DNA of 64,000 nucleotides from CATQHD01 sp965243165 (GTDB lineage: Bacteria > Actinomycetota > Acidimicrobiia > Spongiisociales > Spongiisociaceae). This document shows, in pieces, positions 1 through 6,624 of this stretch. The notes under the pieces were generated by a model, which searched no databases, was not told where the DNA came from, and worked only from the letters and a program-made list of their open reading frames with translations. Each line of letters starts with the position of its first letter. Positions within the stretch are counted from its first letter, which is position 1. The stretch covers positions 2,418,001 to 2,482,000 of the forward strand of contig OZ251535.1 of the NCBI GenBank assembly GCA_965243165.1. The letters run 5' to 3'. A program made the translations under genes and the position numbers.

Positions 1-1
1 C

Positions 2-1144
2 GCCGGCAACGTGGACGACCTGATCACCGCGGCCCAGGCCACGCAGTCGTCGGTCAACACCGTGTACGCCCAGATATCGGTGCTGATCGGACCGCAGGCC
101 GTCATCCGCACCGCCCGCAGCCTGGGCATCACCTCCGATCTGGAGGAGGTGTACTCGCTGGCGCTGGGGGCCGGGGCGGTGAGCCCCCTGGAGATGGCCT
201 CCGCCTACAGCGCCTTCGCCGCCAACGGCGTCCACGCCGACCCTTATCTGGTCTCCCGCATCACCACCGGGGGCGGGGAGGTCATCTACGAGCGGCAGGC
301 GCGCACCACCCAGGCGCTCGACCCGGCCCTGGCGGCGGCGGTGCGCCGGCCGATGGAGCGGGTGGTCTGCTGCGGAACGGCCCGCCGGGCCATCATCGAA
401 GGGGTTCAGCAGGCCGGCAAGACCGGCACCCACCAGGCCTACCGGGACGCCTGGTTCGTGGGCTACGTACCCAACTTCACCACCGCCGTCTGGGTGGGGT
501 TTCCGGACGAGCAGGTGGCGCTGCGGGACGTGGTGATCAACGGGGAGACCTACACCAGAGTGTTCGGCGGGTCGGTGCCCGCGCCGATCTGGAAGGAGTT
601 CATGGAGGTGGTGCTGGCCAAGTATCCGGCGGGCGAGTTCCCCAGCAGCCGGGGCCTCGGCGCCTACAACCAGGTTCCCGTCACCGTCGTTCCGAACGTG
701 GCGGGGCTGCCCCTGAAAGAGGCCGAGAACGCCCTGTTGGCCGCCCTTCTGCGCCCGGAGGTGGAGGAGGTTCCCTCGGCGGGGCCGCCCGGCGCGGTGC
801 TGGACACGGATCCGGCGGCCGGGGAACAGGTCGACCAAGGGTCGGCGGTGCGGCTGCGGGTGCCGGGCGAGGCAGCAGGCCTGGTCATGCCCGATCTGGC
901 GGGCCAGGACCTCGACTCGGCCCTGGCGTCGCTCCGAGCCGCTCTGGCGGCCGCTTCTCTGGAAGCCTCGGTGTCGGTCGCAACCGAGCCGACCGCCGAC
1001 CCCGCCCTGGCCGGGTTGGTGATCCGCACCGACCCCGCCGCAGGCGGGACCGTCCCCCCCGGCGGCGCGGTCACCCTGGTAGCCGGGGCGGCGGAACAAG
1101 AAGAAGCGCCGGAACAGCCTGCTTCCACCGAGCAAGAGGGTTGA
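2..1144 (+). CDS. Class A penicillin-binding protein, C-terminal part with two PASTA domains (5' truncated)
   Basis: The reading frame is open from the window edge, so the transglycosylase domain and the SxxK serine lie outside. What remains is the distal half of the transpeptidase domain: an SxN motif (SVN, about nt 50-58) and the KTGT motif at nt 419-430, followed by the usual 'WFVGYVPNFTTAVWVGFPD' type segment. Two PASTA-like units follow (about nt 677-868 and 880-1095), each with the P-x-V/L-x-G-x-x...A start and a G-x-V/I end. The tail is Glu/Gln rich. The protein would cross-link peptidoglycan outside the membrane, with PASTA units sensing muropeptides or the division site, as known for actinobacterial PonA-like enzymes. 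It ends 295 bp before the next gene. Function is confident; the exact paralog cannot be told from this fragment. Confidence 0.93.
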   Translation, partial: AGNVDDLITAAQATQSSVNTVYAQISVLIGPQAVIRTARSLGITSDLEEVYSLALGAGAVSPLEMASAYSAFAANGVHADPYLVSRITTGGGEVIYERQARTTQALDPALAAAVRRPMERVVCCGTARRAIIEGVQQAGKTGTHQAYRDAWFVGYVPNFTTAVWVGFPDEQVALRDVVINGETYTRVFGGSVPAPIWKEFMEVVLAKYPAGEFPSSRGLGAYNQVPVTVVPNVAGLPLKEAENALLAALLRPEVEEVPSAGPPGAVLDTDPAAGEQVDQGSAVRLRVPGEAAGLVMPDLAGQDLDSALASLRAALAAASLEASVSVATEPTADPALAGLVIRTDPAAGGTVPPGGAVTLVAGAAEQEEAPEQPASTEQEG

Positions 1145-1407
1145 CCTCCCGTCCCCTTCGACCCCGCCGTCATGGGAGTTCACAGCCCGCGGGCCCGCCG
1201 CCCGCGCCCCCTTGGTCGGCCCCGCCGCCCTTCCCGCCCCGGCCCGTCCGCCCCGCCCGGATGAGCCTCCCGCCTCTGACCAGATGGAGCTTCACAGTAT
1301 TCACCCAGGTCAGAAGGCCTGCGGGGTGCATCTTCGGGTGCCTCCTCTGTCTTCGCGACCGGTCCGGGTGGTCGAGAACGCGAAAGAAATCCGAGGTCTG
1401 CTAAAAA

Positions 1408-1441
1408 TAACTATCGTTAACTATCGTTTTTGATGTATAAT
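1408..1441 (+). promoter_or_regulatory. Promoter with perfect 10-bp tandem repeat and TATAAT box
   Basis: A TAACTATCGT unit occurs twice head to tail (1408-1417, 1418-1427), followed by TATAAT at 1436-1441. The next ATG (1449) lies 7 nt after the -10 box, where transcription would be expected to start, so the mRNA is probably leaderless. The stretch is AT-rich inside a GC-rich region. The tandem unit overlaps where a -35 element would lie and is a plausible operator. The rest of 1145-1407 holds no convincing gene; around 1300-1320 there is a short match to the downstream part of repeat R1. Confidence 0.6.
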
Positions 1442-1448
1442 GTACCCT

Positions 1449-1922
1449 ATGCGGTATGCAGCGCCCGGAACAGTCCGTCTGGATGATCGTCCTCCCGTCG
1501 CCGCGGACATCGCGCCTTCTCCGGGCGCTGTTTGCCGCATACCGGCCCAGCAGCGGTACAGCATCTCCCCCCGCCTGCTGCCGGCGGAGGCCCGCGCGGG
1601 CCTCGACCCCTCCCACCCCTACGTCCGTACCTACTGGACGGCGGCGGTGGGTCCGGGTGCGGTGGCGGACCTGCTCCGCTTGATCGCCGCCGCCCGGAGG
1701 GAGGAGACCATCCCCCACCCCCTCTTCCTGCCGGTGCTGTGCCGGGAAGGTCTGGTCCACCACGCGGGCCGGTCGGTGTGGGTGCGCGACCTGGTGCCCC
1801 CGATCAGGCGGGAGCATCTGTCCCGGCTCTCCCCCACCCTCAAGAGGCGCCACCGCCGGGACCTGGCGGCCGCCCGCCTCCGGCTGCTCCAGAACATCGC
1901 CCGAGCCCCCGCCCCCGCATAG
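1449..1922 (+). CDS. Hypothetical protein upstream of fic
   Basis: A 157-residue basic protein I do not recognise. The middle carries a compact conserved-looking stretch (HPYVRTYWTAAVGPGAVADL, then a Leu/Arg-rich helix), and the end is Arg/Leu rich with a Pro/Ala tail. No signal peptide or membrane segment. An ATG at 1440 is in frame but overlaps the TATAAT box, so the ATG at 1449 is preferred and implies a leaderless transcript. Its last third was duplicated together with the fic promoter (see the repeat at 1702-2389), which shows that this gene and fic have been neighbours for some time. A DNA-binding or antitoxin role beside Fic is possible but not shown by any motif. Confidence 0.55.
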   Translation: MRYAAPGTVRLDDRPPVAADIAPSPGAVCRIPAQQRYSISPRLLPAEARAGLDPSHPYVRTYWTAAVGPGAVADLLRLIAAARREETIPHPLFLPVLCREGLVHHAGRSVWVRDLVPPIRREHLSRLSPTLKRRHRRDLAAARLRLLQNIARAPAPA

Positions 1923-2022
1923 AAGCCCAGACAGGCGCCCCCGCTCAGCCTGCGGGAACCGATCGACCCAAACTATAAAGAATGTATAAAATAAGTATAG
2001 AATCTATAGATAGAGGAAGGTC

Positions 2023-2229
2023 ATGAAGAAACCAGAGCGGCCTCCCCGGATCAGGGAGCTGTTCCTCGAGCTCGGGCCGGAGAGGAGACCATCCCCACCC
2101 CCTCTTCCTGCCGGTGCTGTACCGGGAAGGCCTGGGTCCACCACGCGGGAAGGGCAACACCGCCGGGACCCGGCGGCCGCCCGCCTCCGGCTGCTCCAGA
2201 GCATCACCCCACCCCCCGCCCCCGCATAG
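2023..2229 (+). pseudogene. Fic 5' stub fused to decayed upstream-gene remnant
   Basis: The first 20 codons equal the start of the intact Fic protein at 2330 and carry the same ribosome binding site (GAGGAAGG). At about 2083 the frame passes into the degraded copy of the upstream gene and runs to a stop at 2227-2229, giving 68 codons. It is a by-product of the tandem duplication and probably not functional, although it may still be translated because its promoter and ribosome binding site are intact. Confidence 0.7.
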
Positions 2230-2278
2230 AAGCCCAGACAGGCGCCCCCGCTCAGCCTGCGGGAACCGACCGGCCCAA

Positions 2279-2327
2279 ACTATAAAGAATGTATAAAATA
2301 AGTATAGAATCTATAGATAGAGGAAGG
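2279..2327 (+). promoter_or_regulatory. AT-rich fic promoter and ribosome binding site
   Basis: An AT-rich run with several possible -10 boxes (TATAAA, TATAGA) leads into GAGGAAGG, which sits 5-6 nt before the ATG at 2330. The same block occurs at about 1972-2020 in front of the truncated copy. Confidence 0.5.
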
Positions 2328-2329
2328 TC

Positions 2330-3673
2330 ATGAAGAAACCAGAGCGGCCTCCCCGGATCAGGGAGCTGTTCCTCGAGCTCGGGCCGGAACGGATCGACGC
2401 CATCTTCTTCGAGAACCGGATCGGCGCGGCGCCGGGGGGAAGATACCACCACTGGGAGCAGCTCCGCCGGCGGCCGCCTCCCGAGGGCCTCACCCCGGAG
2501 GAATGGTGGCTCGGCGTCAAGTTCGCCCGGGCGCAAGGGCGGAAGGAGCTTCCCCTGACCGACACCGCCGGGCAGGAGTTCAGTTACGTCCTGACCGATG
2601 AAGCGCAACACCTTCTCTGGCAAATCGACCAGAAGGCGGCCGGGCGGATCGGCATGCCGGAGGACGTTGTCAGCGCGGGGGACCGGAACCGCTATGTGGT
2701 CTCGGGCTTGATGGAGGAGGCGATCGCGTCCAGCCTGCTCGAGGGCGCCGCCACCACCCGCCGCGAAGCCAAGCTCCTGCTCCGTTCGGACAGGGCGCCG
2801 CTGACGGACGCCGAGCGGATGGTGGTCAACAACTATCGGACCATGCAGCACATCAGCAGCGACTCGGCTGCGCCGTTGACGGTCGAGAAGGTCATGGAGA
2901 TACACCGGGCGGTGACCGAAGACACTTTGGAAAGACCCGAGGACGCCGGAAGGATCCAGCAGCCGGGGGAGAAAAGAGTCGACGTCGGCCACTACTCCGA
3001 GGCGGACCTGGTGTATCACACTCCCCCGCCCGCCGAGGAGCTTCCCGCCCGCCTGGAGTCGATGGTGTCGTTCGCAAACGGTGTGGGGCGGCCCGACCCC
3101 TTCGTGCATCCTGTGGTGCGGGCCGTCGCACTGCATTTCTACCTGGCCTACCTGCATCCGTTCACGGACGGCAACGGGCGAACGGCGCGGGCGCTGTTCT
3201 ACCGCTCCCTCCTGCGGCAGGGGTACTGGCTGGCCGAATACATCTCTATTTCCCGGCTGCTGAAGCAAGCCCCGGTTCCGTACGGACGGGCGTTCCTCCA
3301 CGTGGAAACCGATGAAGCGGACTTCACCTACTTCCTGCTCCACCAGCTGGATGTCCTAGACCGGGCTGTAGAGGAGCTCGGCAAGTACCTGGAGGCCAAG
3401 GCCGCCGAGGTGCGCAAGGCCGAGCGGGCGCTGCGGCGGCATCCCGGCATCAACCATCGGCAGCTCGCCGTTCTGGGCCGGGCTCTGCGGCGGCCTGATG
3501 ATGTATACACCATCAGGTCGCACCAGAACACCTTCGGCGTCACCTACCCCACCGCCCACCGCGATCTGGTGGAACTGCACGAAAAGGGCCTGCTCGAGAG
3601 GCACCGAGCCGGCAGGGAGCACCGCTTCTTCCCCGCGGCCGAGCAGATAGAACAGCTCCTCGACCCTGGATGA
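2330..3673 (+). CDS. Fic-family AMP transferase with C-terminal winged helix
   Basis: A 447-residue Fic/DOC-fold protein that would transfer AMP from ATP to a target hydroxyl in the cytoplasm. The active-site loop HPFTDGNGR starts at H276. An inhibitory-helix motif of the (S/T)xxxE(G/N) type, SSLLEG at 134-139, precedes the Fic core, which places it in the self-inhibited class where the Glu blocks ATP binding. The C-terminus (about 370-447) looks like a winged helix (NTFGVTYPTAHRDLVELHEKG), common in Fic proteins that regulate their own gene. Strong ribosome binding site. It ends 9 bp before the Sir2 gene, so the two are likely cotranscribed. Target unknown. Confidence 0.92.
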   Translation: MKKPERPPRIRELFLELGPERIDAIFFENRIGAAPGGRYHHWEQLRRRPPPEGLTPEEWWLGVKFARAQGRKELPLTDTAGQEFSYVLTDEAQHLLWQIDQKAAGRIGMPEDVVSAGDRNRYVVSGLMEEAIASSLLEGAATTRREAKLLLRSDRAPLTDAERMVVNNYRTMQHISSDSAAPLTVEKVMEIHRAVTEDTLERPEDAGRIQQPGEKRVDVGHYSEADLVYHTPPPAEELPARLESMVSFANGVGRPDPFVHPVVRAVALHFYLAYLHPFTDGNGRTARALFYRSLLRQGYWLAEYISISRLLKQAPVPYGRAFLHVETDEADFTYFLLHQLDVLDRAVEELGKYLEAKAAEVRKAERALRRHPGINHRQLAVLGRALRRPDDVYTIRSHQNTFGVTYPTAHRDLVELHEKGLLERHRAGREHRFFPAAEQIEQLLDPG

Positions 3674-3682
3674 AGGGCGGTC

Positions 3683-4432
3683 ATGCCGGACTCCGTCGAA
3701 CAGGCCGCCGAGCTCTTGGCCGGGGCCTCCCGCCTGATGGTCTTCACCGGCGCGGGCGTGTCCACCGAGTCGGGGATACCCGACTTCCGCGGCCCCGGCG
3801 GCCTGTGGACCAAGCTCGACCCCGCCGAGTTCACCATCGACCGCTACCTGTCGTCGGCGGACGTCCGCAAGCGGAGTTGGCAGCGGTGGGCCGACTCGCC
3901 CCTCCGCCGGGCGCAGCCCAACCGCGCCCATCTGGCGGTGGCCGAGCTGGCCCGCAAGGGGCGCTTGGAGGGGTGCGTAACCCAGAACATCGACGGCCTG
4001 CACCAGGCGGCCGGCCTCGCCCGTGAGCTGGTGGTGGAGGTGCACGGCAACGCCTGGACGGCCGCCTGTCTGGTCTGCGAGGCCCGCCGGCCCGCCGAGG
4101 AGGTGCACCGCCGGGTGGAGGCGGGGGAGGAAGACCCCCGCTGCCCCGGCTGCGGCGGGATCGTCAAGCTGACGGTGGTCTCCTTCGGCCAGGCCATGCC
4201 CGCCAGGGAGATGGACCGCGCCTACGCCATGGCCGAACGCGCCGACGGAGTGCTGGCGGCGGGCACCACCCTCTCGGTGTGGCCCGCCGCCGGCATCCCC
4301 CTGGCTGCGGTCCGCCGGGGCGCCCCGTTCGTGATCGTGAACATGGGGCCCACCGACTTCGACCGCGCCGCCGGCCTCAAGGTCGAACGCCCGGCCGGGG
4401 AGGCTTTGACCGAGCTGGCTGCGAGGCTGTGA
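3683..4432 (+). CDS. cobB: Sir2-family NAD-dependent protein deacylase
   Basis: A 249-residue sirtuin that removes acyl groups from lysine using NAD. Seen directly: the NAD-binding GAGVSTESGIPDFRG start (G23 onward), TQNIDGLH (100-107), the catalytic His in VHGN (H121), and a zinc ribbon with C129/C132 and C154/C157. Length and order match bacterial CobB. ATG 3683 is chosen because it follows the fic stop directly and the N-terminus aligns with the fold start. Cytoplasmic. Coupling to fic (9-bp gap) is unusual; it may be simple operon neighbourhood, or both enzymes may belong to one stress or defence response. Confidence 0.93.
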   Translation: MPDSVEQAAELLAGASRLMVFTGAGVSTESGIPDFRGPGGLWTKLDPAEFTIDRYLSSADVRKRSWQRWADSPLRRAQPNRAHLAVAELARKGRLEGCVTQNIDGLHQAAGLARELVVEVHGNAWTAACLVCEARRPAEEVHRRVEAGEEDPRCPGCGGIVKLTVVSFGQAMPAREMDRAYAMAERADGVLAAGTTLSVWPAAGIPLAAVRRGAPFVIVNMGPTDFDRAAGLKVERPAGEALTELAARL

Positions 4433-4458
4433 GCGGGCGGGAAACCGCCCCGGTCGGG

Positions 4459-4464
4459 TAGCCT
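4459..4464 (+). promoter_or_regulatory. -10-like TAGCCT box, probable leaderless start
   Basis: TAGCCT ends exactly 6 nt before the ATG at 4471, preceded by CGGTCGGG. The same arrangement occurs before the genes at 14211, 32314 and (with TAGACA, 7 nt) 38386. No ribosome binding site is seen. Transcription would start at or next to the A of the ATG. Confidence 0.5.
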
Positions 4465-4470
4465 GGCGGC

Positions 4471-5712
4471 ATGGCGCTCTCCTACCGCGAGCTGGTGGCC
4501 GGCGCCCGGAGTCAGATCCGGGAGATCACAGTGGAAGAGCTGGCCGCCCTGGGCGGGCAGCCGGTGCTGCTGTTGGACGTGCGGGAACCGGCGGAGTGGG
4601 AGCAGGGAAAGATCCCGGGGGCGGTCCACGTCCCCCGCGGCCTCTTGGAGTGGTCGATCGGGCGGCTGGCCGGGCCGCCCGCAGGCGCCGGGCAGGACCG
4701 GGCCGGTGTGCGGAACATCGTGCTCTACTGCGCCTCCGGAATCCGCTCGGCCCTGGCCGCCGCCACCCTGAAGACGATGGGATACACCGGCGCCTGCTCG
4801 CTGGCGGGCGGTTTCCAGGCCTGGAAAACCCGGGGGGGGCCTTGGGATCTGCCGGAGGGCCTGTCCGCCGCCCAGCAGGCCCGCTACGACCGCCACCTCA
4901 AGCTCCCCGAGGTGGGCGAATCCGGCCAGCGGGAGCTGCTCGGAGGCCGGGTGCTGGTGGCGGGGGCCGGAGGGCTGGGGTCTCCGGCCGCCCTCTACCT
5001 GGCCGCCGCCGGGGTGGGGACCATCGGCATCGCCGACCACGACCGGGTGGACATCACCAACCTCCAGCGCCAGATACTCCACAACGTGCAGTGGGTGGGG
5101 CGCAAGAAGGTCGAATCAGCCCGAAGCATGCTGGGCGGGCTGAACCCCGGCGTGAAGGTCGAAGCCCACGACCTCCGGCTGGAAGCGTCCAACGTCCTGG
5201 AGCTGATGGAGGGGTACGACCTGGTGGTGGACGGGGCCGACAACTTCCCCACCCGCTACCTCCTCAACGACGCCTCGATCCGCCTGGGCGTCCCGGTGGT
5301 GCACGGCGCCATTTTCCGGTTCGAGGGTCAGGTGAGCACCTTCGACCCCCGCCGAGGCCCCTGCTACCGATGCCTGTTCCCCGCCCCCCCCGCCCCCGAG
5401 CTAGCGCCCGACTGCAGCGAAGCGGGGGTGCTGGGGGTGCTGCCGGGCGTGATCGGAACCCTGCAGGCCGCCGAAGCCATCAAGCTGCTGATCGGCGCCG
5501 GCGAACCTTTGGTGGGCCGTCTGCTCCTCTACGACGCCTTGGCCCAGGAGTTCCGCACCCTGACCTTCCGGAAGAACCCCGGCTGCCCCGCCTGCGGCGA
5601 TCCGTCCACCCCCCCGCCCCTGGTGGACTACGACGAGGCCTGCGCCGCTCCGCCCCGCGTGGATATGAAGGGCCAGGATCGAGAAGCCGCGGGGATAGGC
5701 AGAGGAGGATAG
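4471..5712 (+). CDS. Rhodanese / ThiF-MoeB-like E1 adenylyltransferase fusion
   Basis: A 413-residue enzyme expected to adenylate the C-terminal glycine of a small sulfur carrier (MoaD or ThiS type) and pass sulfur to it. Residues about 15-125 form a rhodanese domain with the active-site loop YCASGIRS (C87). Residues about 135-380 form the E1-like domain: GAGGLGS at 165-171, DGADN at 254-258, zinc cysteines CYRC (298/301) and CPAC (372/375), and a possible transfer Cys at 315. The usual MoeZ/MoeBR order is E1 then rhodanese; here it is reversed. The window also encodes a molybdenum hydroxylase, so a role in molybdopterin synthesis fits. Probably leaderless. Confidence 0.88.
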   Translation: MALSYRELVAGARSQIREITVEELAALGGQPVLLLDVREPAEWEQGKIPGAVHVPRGLLEWSIGRLAGPPAGAGQDRAGVRNIVLYCASGIRSALAAATLKTMGYTGACSLAGGFQAWKTRGGPWDLPEGLSAAQQARYDRHLKLPEVGESGQRELLGGRVLVAGAGGLGSPAALYLAAAGVGTIGIADHDRVDITNLQRQILHNVQWVGRKKVESARSMLGGLNPGVKVEAHDLRLEASNVLELMEGYDLVVDGADNFPTRYLLNDASIRLGVPVVHGAIFRFEGQVSTFDPRRGPCYRCLFPAPPAPELAPDCSEAGVLGVLPGVIGTLQAAEAIKLLIGAGEPLVGRLLLYDALAQEFRTLTFRKNPGCPACGDPSTPPPLVDYDEACAAPPRVDMKGQDREAAGIGRGG

Positions 5713-5810
5713 AAGCCGCCGGCAGACGGCGGGTTGCCTGCCTGGAGCCGCCGCCGGGCAGCGCACCCGAACAACCTGGTCGGTCCATATCCGTTCGTCC
5801 TCCGACCAGG
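5705..5810 (+). repeat. Degenerate ~105-bp repeat, copy 1
   Basis: Aligns with 6217-6322. Shared islands are GGATAGA near the start, CGGCGGGTT, CGAACAACCTGGTC, and TATCCG(T/C)TCGTCCTC at the end. It lies in the 900-bp noncoding gap before the giant exported protein. No coding function seen; the gap also holds a 33-bp direct repeat and repeat R1. Confidence 0.55.
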
Positions 5811-6019
5811 ACGGCGGAGCCGCCTTCCATCCTGATGCCGAAAACTGTCACAGCCCCCTGATACCTTGGGGCGGTACATAAACCGCAGCCGATCCGGATG
5901 CTGCGGTCATACAGAGGCCGCTCCGCCCAGAGCCGAAACTCCAAGGGCAGAGCGGCCGACCTGGCTGTGCTGAGACGAATCGGACGCAGAGGGCCCCAAC
6001 ACGCCCCCGGTGTCCGAAG

Positions 6020-6183
6020 ACGGTGGTTCGGAGGCGGCGGGGGCGGGGTTCCCGGCGAAGCCGGGGCGGGGGGCGGAGAACGCGAAAAACGAATGCGCTG
6101 TTCGGACTTAGTTGCGGCCGATCCTGCCCCTGATGGTCAGCGGGATCGACCGCGAAAACCGAATGCGCTGCCCGGGCTTGGTT
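6020..6183 (+). repeat. R2-like fragment and 33-bp imperfect direct repeat
   Basis: 6020-6092 resembles the inner part of repeat R2 (GGCGAAGCCGGGGCGGGGGG followed by a CGCGAAAA motif; compare the complement of 48830-48890). From 6081 a 33-bp unit, CGCGAAAAACGAATGCGCTG plus 13 bp, recurs at 6151-6183 with few mismatches, 70 bp downstream. Confidence 0.5.
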
Positions 6184-6216
6184 TCAGTTCGGTTCGAGAA
6201 GACGAGCTGACAGGCA

Positions 6217-6322
6217 GAGGATAGAGGTTGTTGCTGGTCGGCGGGTTTTCTGCCAGGGGTTCGCTGTGAGGCCGACGCATCCGAACAACCTGGTCAACCC
6301 TATCCGCTCGTCCTCTCAACCC
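6217..6322 (+). repeat. Degenerate ~105-bp repeat, copy 2
   Basis: Second copy of the element at 5705-5810, same strand, offset about 512 bp. The conserved end CGAACAACCTGGTC then TATCCGCTCGTCCTC runs directly into repeat R1. Confidence 0.55.
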
Positions 6323-6329
6323 CGGTGTT

Positions 6330-6545
6330 CACGTCCCCGCGGGGCGGGGGCCGCCTGCGCCGGTTCATCAGCCCGTACCATCCCAGACGCCAAAAGCGGC
6401 GTCTTCACCGGTTGATGAACGCCCCCATATCTGATCAGAAAGTATTTTCCTGCGTTGCCCCAGGTCAAAGGGAGTGCGGACGCTTGTCTCATCTGCCCGC
6501 CCCCGCTCTCGTGAATTATCGGAGTTACAGCCGGCTTCGGGTAGA
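6330..6545 (+). repeat. Dispersed repeat R1, copy a
   Basis: One of three copies (others 19345-19560 plus, 49075-49240 minus). Order of conserved parts: a GC-rich CCCGCGGGGCGGG start, an outer stem GTTCATCA (6363-6370) with TGATGAAC (6413-6420), an inner hairpin GACGCC/GGCGTC (6386-6391/6398-6403), the palindrome TCTGATCAGA, TTGCCCCAGGTCA, then TCATCTGCCCGCCCCCGCTC and TCGTGAAT. It ends about 80 bp before the exported protein's start, so it may lie in its 5' leader. Confidence 0.75.
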
Positions 6546-6624
6546 ATCAACCGGGGGTTCGTTCTCGACGGGCGTGTCTTGAGCGCGTCGTCCTCGGATG
6601 TCATGGAGCCGGCTCGGAGCAGGA

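Larger units (their letters stand above)
1702..2389 (+). repeat. Tandem duplication spanning the 3' end of the upstream gene, the fic promoter and the fic start
   Basis: Bases 1920-2082 and 2227-2389 are almost identical at an offset of 307 bp; the only clear change I see is gatcgaccc against gaccggccc. Between them, 2083-2226 is a degraded second copy of about 1702-1919 with an internal loss of roughly 80 bp. The arrangement is therefore gene A, fic 5' stub, decayed gene A 3' end, complete fic. It gives fic two copies of its promoter region. Confidence 0.85.

Noticed and set aside
1290..1330. A fourth R1 copy
   Set aside because: Only about 17 bp (CCCAGGTCAGAAGGCC) match; stems and palindrome are missing.
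6325..6582. Small protein encoded within R1 (similar peptides SDQK...APGQ appear in copies a, b and c)
   Set aside because: Frames differ in length and break outside the core, the start differs in each copy, and nucleotide stem structure is conserved better than the peptide.
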